Origin: Leptospira gomenensis
Lineage (GTDB): Bacteria; Spirochaetota; Leptospiria; Leptospirales; Leptospiraceae
DNA: 64,000 bases
Assembly (NCBI RefSeq): GCF_004770155.1
Contig: NZ_RQFA01000020.1
Span: forward strand, 1-64,000
Reading direction: 5' to 3'
Of the stretch, positions 57,161 through 64,000 are shown one piece after another (positions within the stretch are counted from its first letter, which is position 1; each line of letters opens with the position of its first letter). Both the position numbers and the translations under genes were made by a program. The notes below the pieces were generated by a model that saw only the letters and a program-made list of their open reading frames with translations, ran no database searches and was not told where the DNA came from.

Positions 57161-58531
57161 ATGAAGTTTTCCGGAATGGGAAGATGTTTAGGTGCGGTCG
57201 CGGCTTTGATTTCCGTTTTATCCGTCGCCGATTGTAAGAAAAAAGAAGGCGATGATATCGCGATGTTCGCTGTCCTCGCCGCGGCGAGCGATCCTTGTTT
57301 CGGTTCCGCGGGTCCTTGTTATCGTTTTACGCCGGACGTCTCCGAAAGCGAAATCTCGGATAAGATAAACACGGCACAGTTCGGTTCCACTTTCGTCTTC
57401 GGTCCGGGGACGTATTCCATCACCAATAGTCTCGTTCTTCGCGAAAAGAGTATTACGATCAAAGGTTTCGGTAAGGACGTTTCGGTTCTGGATTTCACCG
57501 GAATGACGATTGCCGGCAAAGGAGGTTTAGACGTTGTGGGCGACGGTTTCAACATCCGCGATATCACGATCCGAAACACGAAAGGCGACGGTATCCGCGT
57601 CGAGGCGAGCACAGGAGTTAACATTCAAAGATTGAAGGTGGAATGGACGGGAACACCTTCCGCGGCGAACGGCGCGTACGGTATTTATCCCGTGAAGTCG
57701 TTTAACGTTTTGATGGAAGATTGCGAATCATACGGCGCTTCCGACGCGGGAATTTACGTAGGACAGACCAACGGAGCTATCGTTAGACGAAACATCGCCA
57801 AAAGAAACGTGGCCGGTATCGAAATCGAAAACACGAGAAACGCGAGCGTTTACGACAATATCGCCGAAGACAACACGGGCGGTCTCGTCATCTTCGACTT
57901 AAACAATCCCGTCTCCGGCGGAAACATCAGGATGTACAACAATACGATCACTTCGAACAATCGCGCCAATTTCGGCGCCGGTTTCGTGGCTTCGATTCCT
58001 CCGGGTACGGGTACGTTCGTGATGGCAACCTCCGACGTTGAAATTTTCGGAAACACGTATTCCTCCAATAAGACGGTGGATCTCGCGGTGATCAGCGCGT
58101 ACGCATTCGACGCGACACTCGCCAATCAATTGGCGACTAACGCGGCCGGAGCCAATCCTCCTTTGAATCCCTTTGCGAGAAACGTTTATATCCACAATAA
58201 CACGTTTATCGGAGGGGGAACCGCCCCCGACGGCACCAACCCCGGGGTGAACGCGTTAGGCGCTTTGATCGCCGGCTATTACGGAGCGGGAGGGTTCAAC
58301 ACGACCGTGGATTCGATTCTCTACGACGGTTTGGACAATCCGGATCCGACCCAGAACAATCCCGGCAACAATACGATCAATCTTTGCGTTCAGGACAACG
58401 TCGGAGGTTCTTTCGCGGATTTGGATCTGAACAATCAACCGGATCCTAGCAACATGGTGCGCGTTGCGGCCGGATCTTCTTTGGGTGTTTTCGGTTGTAA
58501 CGGAACCGTTCAGTCCGGAGCCGCGTTTTGA
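57161..58531 (+). CDS. Exported parallel beta-helix protein
   Basis: A 456-residue exported protein of the type found beside SO2930 cytochromes. Its lipoprotein-like signal ends SVLSVADC (probable lipidation) after a basic start. The mature part is a right-handed beta helix: repeated turns such as INTAQFGSTFVFGPGTYSITNSLVL, SITIKGFGKDVSVL, FNIRDITIRNTKGDGIRV and VYDNIAEDNTGGLVIF. The frame opens at 57053, but the ATG at 57161 has GGAGAG upstream and gives the signal. It overlaps the next gene by four bases, so both are made together. It probably binds or acts on a polysaccharide, but this is inferred. Confidence 0.85.
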   Translation: MKFSGMGRCLGAVAALISVLSVADCKKKEGDDIAMFAVLAAASDPCFGSAGPCYRFTPDVSESEISDKINTAQFGSTFVFGPGTYSITNSLVLREKSITIKGFGKDVSVLDFTGMTIAGKGGLDVVGDGFNIRDITIRNTKGDGIRVEASTGVNIQRLKVEWTGTPSAANGAYGIYPVKSFNVLMEDCESYGASDAGIYVGQTNGAIVRRNIAKRNVAGIEIENTRNASVYDNIAEDNTGGLVIFDLNNPVSGGNIRMYNNTITSNNRANFGAGFVASIPPGTGTFVMATSDVEIFGNTYSSNKTVDLAVISAYAFDATLANQLATNAAGANPPLNPFARNVYIHNNTFIGGGTAPDGTNPGVNALGALIAGYYGAGGFNTTVDSILYDGLDNPDPTQNNPGNNTINLCVQDNVGGSFADLDLNNQPDPSNMVRVAAGSSLGVFGCNGTVQSGAAF

Positions 58532-59673
58532 TGATCGCTCGTTTCGTAAAACGTTCGCTGTCGATTACGATCATACCTTTGTGTATGATCGTATTTCTAT
58601 TTTTCGGTTGTAAGGAAAACAACTCGGCCGATTTGACTCCTCTTGCGATTTTGGGTTTGGGGAATTCCCAGTCCGCAACGGTTAAACAAAAACTTTCGGA
58701 ATACGGCCTGTTACACGTGGTCGGAGACGGTACACTCGAAGTCGGCGGTAATTCGATCGCGTACGATCTGAATACTCCTTTGTTTTCTGATTACGCGCTC
58801 AAATATCGTACGGTCACTCTTCCCGAAGGAGAAAGCGGGAGTTACGATCCGAGCCTAATCTTTTCCCTGCCGGTCGGTACGATCCTGACCAAGACTTTCT
58901 CCTTGCCGGAGGATTTTAGATTACCGAACGATAATATTCGAATTGTTGAAACTAGGGTTTTGATCCATACCGAAACCGGTTGGAGAGGTTTGCCGTACGT
59001 TTGGAACGAGGCCGGCACGGACGCAGACTACAGACCCGGCGGTAAAGTGGAGGCTATCTCTTTTATCGACGCGAACGGTGCGACACAAAACGCGAATTAT
59101 CTTCTGCCCTCCGAAAACCAGTGTAGGATGTGCCACGAAACGATCGATTCGGGAGGATCGAAAAAAATCGTTCCCATCGGTTTAAAGGCGAGGCATTTGA
59201 ATAAAACTTCGACACTTTCTTCCGGAGCCAATCAACTCGACGTCCTTAAATTGAGGAATTTTCTTACTGGAGTTCCCGCATCCGCGACCGCTCCAAGAGC
59301 GCCTAACGCGTTCGATGTGGCCACCGGCACTTTAGAGGAACGAGCTCGGGCGTATCTCGATATCAACTGCGCTCATTGTCACAATCCCAACGCGCAGTCC
59401 GGAATCACGTCGCAGTTGTTTCTAAACGTAGAAAACGCGAACACGGTCCATTTGGGTTATTGTAAAATTCCCGGATCGGCGGGACAAGGAAACGGAGGTT
59501 TTACGTACGACATCGTTCCCGGAGACGCGGATCACTCAATTTTGAAATTCAGATTGGAGACCGCCAATGCCGCGGCGATGATGCCCGCGCTCGGAAGAAG
59601 TTTGGTTCACACGGAAGGAGTTCAGTTGATCAAGGACTGGATCGATTCGCTTACTCCCGTGGTTTGCAACTGA
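58528..59673 (+). CDS. Diheme c-type cytochrome lipoprotein (SO2930-like)
   Basis: A 381-residue lipoprotein with two CxxCH haem sites: CRMCH (C199-H203) and CAHCH (C281-H285). Its signal peptide ends FLFFGC (C28). The sequence has typical features of the SO2930 cytochrome family: FSLPVGTILTKTFSLP, YLDINCAHCHNP and IVPGDADHSILKFRLE. It is a probable electron carrier in the periplasm or outer membrane. It is coupled to the beta-helix gene by a four-base overlap, and a DUF3365 haem protein converges from the other side. The cognate electron donor is unknown. Confidence 0.88.
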   Translation: MMIARFVKRSLSITIIPLCMIVFLFFGCKENNSADLTPLAILGLGNSQSATVKQKLSEYGLLHVVGDGTLEVGGNSIAYDLNTPLFSDYALKYRTVTLPEGESGSYDPSLIFSLPVGTILTKTFSLPEDFRLPNDNIRIVETRVLIHTETGWRGLPYVWNEAGTDADYRPGGKVEAISFIDANGATQNANYLLPSENQCRMCHETIDSGGSKKIVPIGLKARHLNKTSTLSSGANQLDVLKLRNFLTGVPASATAPRAPNAFDVATGTLEERARAYLDINCAHCHNPNAQSGITSQLFLNVENANTVHLGYCKIPGSAGQGNGGFTYDIVPGDADHSILKFRLETANAAAMMPALGRSLVHTEGVQLIKDWIDSLTPVVCN

Positions 59674-59691
59674 AGGTCGAAGAATCACGTA

Positions 59692-59721
59692 GATCGGTCC
59701 TAAGAGATTCTTAGGCCGATC
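59692..59721. terminator. Bidirectional terminator hairpin
   Basis: GATCGG-T-CCTAAG (59692-59704) pairs with CTTAGG-CCGATC (59710-59721) with one bulge and a five-base loop. It lies three bases before the end of the converging DUF3365 gene and 19 bases after the cytochrome stop, so it can serve both. Confidence 0.75.
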
Positions 59722-59723
59722 GT

Positions 59724-60335
59724 TTACCAGATCGCAGAAAAGGCGCCTCTCAATTCCCCCAGTTTATAACCGACGGCTTTGTCCTGCGGATACAATTCGG
59801 AAATTTTTTTCGCGACCGCCGGATCGATATCGCGCGGACCTCCGTGGCATTTGAGACAAGTGGGATTCTGCAATACGATCGGTTGTAAAACCCGCACTTC
59901 CTTGTCGTTGCTGTTCATGACGAGATACGGGGCTCCGCCGTTTTTTACGGTCGTTTTCCATTGTTCGAAAATTTCTGCTTCCCAGGCGTCGGGCGCGTGA
60001 TCGGTGTTTCTCGGTTTGTCCGAGATTCTGCGGAAAGAAACTCCCGGAAACGAAGTTTTCACTTCCGCTTCCTTGGCGGGAGAAATCGTACGACAAACTT
60101 CGATCGCCCCGATAATACCTTTCGTTTTGACGGCGGATTCCAAATTCTTTTGGAGATCGATTTGAAAGTCCGCGATCAATTCGAGAAGAATCTGTTTTTT
60201 GTCGGCGTTGCGGTCCGTAAAACACACCGGCAGCAATTGGGCCACGAGAAAGAGCGAGGTCAATTTCGCGATATGATTGTATCGAAATAAGGAGGATAAA
60301 AAACTCTTCTCGGTGCTTCGGGAAAACGAGTCCAT
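59724..60335 (-). CDS. DUF3365 haem-binding protein
   Basis: A 203-residue exported protein of the DUF3365 group, with a single haem-binding CLKCH (C160-H164). A hydrophobic segment (KLTSLFLVAQLLPVC) near residue 30 anchors or exports it. The rest of the family-like sequence is QKNLESAVKTKGIIGAIEVCRTISPAKEAEV, SFRRISDKPRNTDHAPDAWEAEIFEQW and HGGPRDIDPAVAKKISELYPQDKAVGYKLGELRGAFSAIW. Known DUF3365 domains bind haem c and act in redox sensing. It converges on the diheme cytochrome, so the two may join an electron-transfer chain. Its upstream binding site is weak. Confidence 0.85.
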   Translation of the reverse strand: MDSFSRSTEKSFLSSLFRYNHIAKLTSLFLVAQLLPVCFTDRNADKKQILLELIADFQIDLQKNLESAVKTKGIIGAIEVCRTISPAKEAEVKTSFPGVSFRRISDKPRNTDHAPDAWEAEIFEQWKTTVKNGGAPYLVMNSNDKEVRVLQPIVLQNPTCLKCHGGPRDIDPAVAKKISELYPQDKAVGYKLGELRGAFSAIW

Positions 60336-60510
60336 TCATCCATTGTACCGATCCTTTTAGGAAGGAAAAGAAATTTTATCCGGCTTCGGTCCGTGTTTCG
60401 GCGACCGAAAAGGATGGACAGAATGCCTTTTTTTTGATTTCTGGAAAGTATCAATCTTAGAATCAACTTCGCTTGATTCCAGTCATCCAAAGATCATTTA
60501 GGGGAAACTC

Positions 60511-61263
<753 letters not shown>

Positions 61264-61359
61264 TTCTTCGAAATTTTCGCAATCCGTTGTTTCTTCGTCG
61301 ATTGAGAGAGCCGGATTTTCCGTCTTTATTCCTGTTTCCTTCGATCGGGAATCTTTCGT

Positions 61360-61860
61360 TTGAGGATCATCGGGATCGATCCGGGTTCGCATCGCGCAGG
61401 TTATGCGGTGTTGGAGAAGGTTTCCTCTAAAATCAAAATTCTCACCTACGGTACGGTCGAGGTTCCTTCGGGAACTCCGAGTCCCGATAATCTTCTTCTT
61501 TTGAGAAGCGGTTTGTCCGAGGTTTTGGAGGAATTTAGGCCCGTCCTCGCCTCCGTCGAAGAAATGTTCTTTGCGAAAAACAAAAAGACCGCTTCCCGGG
61601 TTTTCGAATCGAGGGGCGTTCTTTTGGTTACATTAGCAGAACGGAATATTCCAATTTTAGAACCTACCGTTTCGCAGATTAAAAAAGGAACTACGGGGAG
61701 CGGAATCGCGGATAAAAAACAGATTCGCCAGGCCTTAAAACTACTTTTGGGTATCGATCTTTTGAAGGGACACGACGATTCCTGGGACGCGGTGGCGGCG
61801 GCGTATGTGGGGCTTTCGATGAATTCGTCCCCGCTTTGGACGATCAAAACCCGTCGTTGA
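61360..61860 (+). CDS. ruvC: Holliday junction resolvase RuvC
   Basis: A 166-residue endonuclease that cuts Holliday junctions during recombination and repair, acting with RuvAB. The catalytic acids are visible: D7 in [13 protein letters not shown] in [12 protein letters not shown], and the two Asp of [13 protein letters not shown] near the end. It starts with TTG (no ATG fits the N terminus RIIGIDPG). No ruvA or ruvB is in the window. The nearest neighbour is yebC upstream, and a repeat-rich gap follows. Confidence 0.93.
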   Translation: MRIIGIDPGSHRAGYAVLEKVSSKIKILTYGTVEVPSGTPSPDNLLLLRSGLSEVLEEFRPVLASVEEMFFAKNKKTASRVFESRGVLLVTLAERNIPILEPTVSQIKKGTTGSGIADKKQIRQALKLLLGIDLLKGHDDSWDAVAAAYVGLSMNSSPLWTIKTRR

Positions 61861-61888
61861 AGCCGTCGTAACTACGTCTCCCGATCCA

Positions 61889-61933
61889 CATCGCGGCCCC
61901 ACCCTGATTTGGGTGGAGGAGGAGTGGTGGCGG
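61889..61933 (+). repeat. Dispersed CCACCC hairpin repeat
   Basis: CCACCCTGATTTGGGTGG (61899-61916) forms a CCACCC/GGGTGG stem with a six-base loop, embedded in a G/C-rich block (GCGGCCCC before, AGGAGG after). The whole block aligns with the minus strand of 32042-32089. It is between ruvC and a rhodanese gene. Confidence 0.65.
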
Positions 61934-62035
61934 GAATATATCAGCGGCAATTCTCCTTTAGCAGATAAATCGAATATCGTAAAGAGGAATTTTCATCTCC
62001 AGGGTGCGTCGTAATTCCGACAAAAGATCGAAAAC

Positions 62036-62566
62036 TCATTCCAACTCGGTTCCCTCGAATGGGAGGGAGGTCGTCTTAATATCTAAGAGCGGACCTAATT
62101 CGTAGACATTCGTGTATCCATACGCTTTTAAGGAAACATACGTAGAGAGATTTAACGAGGCAGCAGGAGCTTTTGCGGCAAACGACTGAGGACTTCCGGT
62201 AAAGTTATTATTGCAGTAAATTAGAATTTTTGAATCCGATTTGGGAATGGCTTGCGCCAAGGATTCTTTGGTGAACTCGGTAAACGGTAGGCTGATCGCT
62301 CCACGGATATGTCTCAGCTTGTAGCGGGATTCGCTGCGGGCGTCCAAAAGAATCACTTCTTCCATCTTCATCATTCGCAGAAATTCCTCCTCGGTAAGAC
62401 GTCTGGACTCTCTTTCCCCCGAAGAAGCGTTTACAGTGTTTTGAAAAGTTCGGTAATCGATCAATCGATTCGGAATTTTGTTTTTCGTTTTGACGATCGT
62501 TTTCCCTTTTGCGATCAAAGTTCCGCCGGTTAATAAACCCAATAGAAGCAAGATAAGAATTCTCAT
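62036..62566 (-). CDS. Exported rhodanese-like protein
   Basis: A 176-residue exported rhodanese-fold protein. The signal peptide MRILILLLLGLLTGGTLIAKG is followed by a typical domain: EVILLDARSESRYKLRHIRGAISLPFTEFTKESL and the active-site loop KILIYCNNNFTGS with the catalytic cysteine. It should handle sulphane sulphur in the periplasm, but the substrate is unknown. The frame opens at 62773; the ATG at 62566, with GGGAG eight bases upstream, gives the clean signal peptide. It is divergent from the alpha/beta-hydrolase gene. Confidence 0.85.
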   Translation of the reverse strand: MRILILLLLGLLTGGTLIAKGKTIVKTKNKIPNRLIDYRTFQNTVNASSGERESRRLTEEEFLRMMKMEEVILLDARSESRYKLRHIRGAISLPFTEFTKESLAQAIPKSDSKILIYCNNNFTGSPQSFAAKAPAASLNLSTYVSLKAYGYTNVYELGPLLDIKTTSLPFEGTELE

Positions 62567-62701
62567 TCTAATTCTCCCGATATACGTGGACGACTTCGTC
62601 GGAATTCTCCGGTCCGAAACTTCGAATGTCAATTCTCTTTTGATGTTTTCAGAAGAGGTCGATTCGAAACATTGGTAATTCCGAAACGCGGGGTGAAACG
62701 T

Positions 62702-63577
62702 ATGAGTATCAAAAGAATCGAAGGTGTCGTCGAATCCAAGGAATGGAAACTTCGTTACATCGCCGAAGGACAAGGGCCGGACGTTTTTGTGATCGGAAGC
62801 GCCTCATACTACGATCGGAGCTTTTCCCGGAACATCCGCAATTCCTGCCGTATGATTTTTGCCGATCATCGCGGATACGCGGAAGGACCCAGATCCACGG
62901 ACAAGAAAAACTTCTCGCTGGAGGTTATCCTCGAAGACATCGAACTTGTTCGAAAAGAGCTCGGATTGAAACGGTTCGTTTTGGTCGGTCATTCTGGACA
63001 CGGATATATGGCTCTCGAATACGCGAAGAAATATCCTCAGAACGTTTCCCATCTAATTCTAATGTGTATGACTCCCGATCTTTCCGGAAAAAGCCACGAA
63101 CTCATCGAATCCTATTTTCAGGAAAACGCTTCTCCGGAAAGGCGAGAATATTTTGCGGAACGTATGTCCAAACTCGGAGAGGCGATTTCCAGGGATCCGG
63201 AAAATGTATTCAAATTATTTAATGTATACGCGGGTGCAAGGAGTTGGTACGATTTTACATACGATTCTTCCTGGCTCTGGGAAGGGATTCCGGTTAATAC
63301 GGCGTTTTTCGATCACGTCTGGGGAGAAATTTTCCGGGATATAGATGTCAAACCGGCGGTTCGTTCGTTGGACGTCCCCGTTTTTCTGGTTTTGGGAAGA
63401 TACGATTACCTCATGCCTCCCGCGTCCACTTGGGAATCTGTTTTGCCGCTCTTTAAAGACGTAACGGTTCGATTTTTCGAAAAAAGCGGTCATACGCCTC
63501 AGCTAGAAGAGCAGGAACGTTTCGACGAAGAGGTTCTTTTTTGGCTTAGACAAAAAACGCCCGATGATTTTCGATAA
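62702..63577 (+). CDS. Alpha/beta hydrolase
   Basis: A 291-residue cytosolic alpha/beta-hydrolase. The sequence has the DHRGYAEGPRST loop, the nucleophile elbow GHSGHGYMALEYAKKYP (serine nucleophile), the acid region VFLVLGRYDYLMPP, and the catalytic histidine SGHTPQLEEQERFDEEVLFWL at the end. This is the pattern of the epoxide hydrolase/prolyl aminopeptidase-type families. The natural substrate is unknown. The frame opens at 62672, but the ATG at 62702 after GGGTGAAACGT is preferred. It is divergent from the rhodanese gene. Confidence 0.88.
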   Translation: MSIKRIEGVVESKEWKLRYIAEGQGPDVFVIGSASYYDRSFSRNIRNSCRMIFADHRGYAEGPRSTDKKNFSLEVILEDIELVRKELGLKRFVLVGHSGHGYMALEYAKKYPQNVSHLILMCMTPDLSGKSHELIESYFQENASPERREYFAERMSKLGEAISRDPENVFKLFNVYAGARSWYDFTYDSSWLWEGIPVNTAFFDHVWGEIFRDIDVKPAVRSLDVPVFLVLGRYDYLMPPASTWESVLPLFKDVTVRFFEKSGHTPQLEEQERFDEEVLFWLRQKTPDDFR

Positions 63578-63768
63578 AAACGGATTCGGTTCTTTTTCGG
63601 AGAACTTGTTTCTATTATTGTAATTTACATTCTTTTAATATAATTTTCGTATCCTTGACGGCGAGGAGAGGAAATTTCGATTTAGAAAAGTGAAATGTAT
63701 GTTTTCCATTCTGACGAAAAAAATCGATCGGGACCGAATCGTGATCGGCAGAACCGGCAGGACCACTT

Positions 63769-63790
63769 CCGGCCGGATCCGGCCGGATCC
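63769..63790. repeat. GGCCGGATCC tandem/palindrome
   Basis: CCGGCCGGATCCGGCCGG (63769-63786) is its own reverse complement, made of two tandem GGCCGGATCC units. It sits between the converging hydrolase and coaX genes. It is strongly GC-rich in an AT-rich gap and could be a transcript-end structure. Confidence 0.5.
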
Positions 63791-63814
63791 GAATCCAGCT
63801 TCGATCCGTTTCGA

Positions 63815-64000
63815 TCAGGAATTCATCTGATGTAAAATCTGAAGTCCGCGTAACGTCAAAAGCGGATCGATCCGATCGAAAATTCCGGGGTGCGCCGAAT
63901 CGATCACCGTAACCAGGCCGCCGGTTCCGACGACGCGGTAGTCTTGTCCTTTTTCGCGTTTGAGTTCGCGGATGATTCCTTCCAAGAGCCCGATCCACCC
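63815..64000 (-). CDS. coaX: Type III pantothenate kinase, C-terminal part
   Basis: The last 61 codons of a minus-strand gene that runs out of the window. The peptide has [20 protein letters not shown] and the terminal [17 protein letters not shown], which match the C terminus of CoaX (pantothenate kinase type III), the first enzyme of coenzyme A synthesis. The stop is at 63815-63817. Only the C-terminal part is visible, so activity cannot be judged, but the end looks normal. Confidence 0.85.
   Translation of the reverse strand, partial: GWIGLLEGIIRELKREKGQDYRVVGTGGLVTVIDSAHPGIFDRIDPLLTLRGLQILHQMNS

Noticed and set aside
63615..63998. Minus-strand frame of 127 residues near the right edge
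   Set aside because: The correct frame here is the C terminus of CoaX, which has clear conserved motifs.

Overview
The window is almost certainly a Leptospira chromosome segment, from one of the more GC-rich members of the genus. This rests on genus-typical genes (a spiro-SPASM radical SAM protein, a DUF1577-like protein, many short spirochaetal lipoproteins, a long TonB receptor), on the codon style, and on short palindromic repeats scattered between genes. No rRNA or tRNA genes, CRISPR arrays, insertion sequences or phage genes were recognised. Species is not assigned.

Layout: 1-680 holds no convincing gene but several inverted repeats. 0.7-8.6 kb: a very small UvrD-like helicase, a DedA membrane protein, a lipocalin-like hypothetical, a DUF1577/PilZ-like protein and a SulP transporter fused to a beta-carbonic anhydrase. 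8.8-13.7 kb: a heavy-metal RND efflux operon (small exported protein, czcC, czcA) with no czcB adaptor gene. 13.8-18.8 kb: a secreted-hydrolase patch with a lipase, a putative lipoprotein, a second exported serine hydrolase, a membrane-anchored protein and a decayed copy of the second hydrolase. 19.2-23.4 kb: a PA0069-like radical SAM protein and a csoR-copZ-copA copper operon with a candidate CsoR operator. 23.5-26.4 kb: a GST and two divergently transcribed signalling proteins. 26.4-32.5 kb: an exported MsrA, an FAD oxidoreductase overlapping a convergent methyltransferase, a SET-domain protein and small membrane proteins including the fluoride channel CrcB.

32.5-48.1 kb is mostly minus-strand: prfB, a hypothetical, purD and valS; a DUF1801 protein; a TetR regulator with a perfect palindrome at its promoter; a run of MCP, SurA-like chaperone, spiro-SPASM protein and an SpsF-PseG fusion that looks like a surface-sugar pathway; then lysC. 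48.2-56.9 kb: a sodium/solute symporter, a hot-dog-fold protein divergent from a TonB receptor across a promoter with a 24-base perfect palindrome, three tandem related lipoproteins, and a two-component system with a LytTR regulator. 57.1-60.3 kb: an exported beta-helix protein translationally coupled to a diheme cytochrome, facing a DUF3365 haem protein. 60.5-64 kb: YebC, RuvC, an exported rhodanese, an alpha/beta hydrolase and the 3' end of coaX.

Most calls rest on motifs read by eye. Starts were moved where a ribosome binding site or signal peptide clearly favoured another codon, and this is stated in each entry. The best candidates for something undescribed are the spiro-SPASM/SpsF-PseG pair, the lipoprotein triplet, the beta-helix/cytochrome group, the adaptor-less Czc operon and the palindrome upstream of the TonB receptor.
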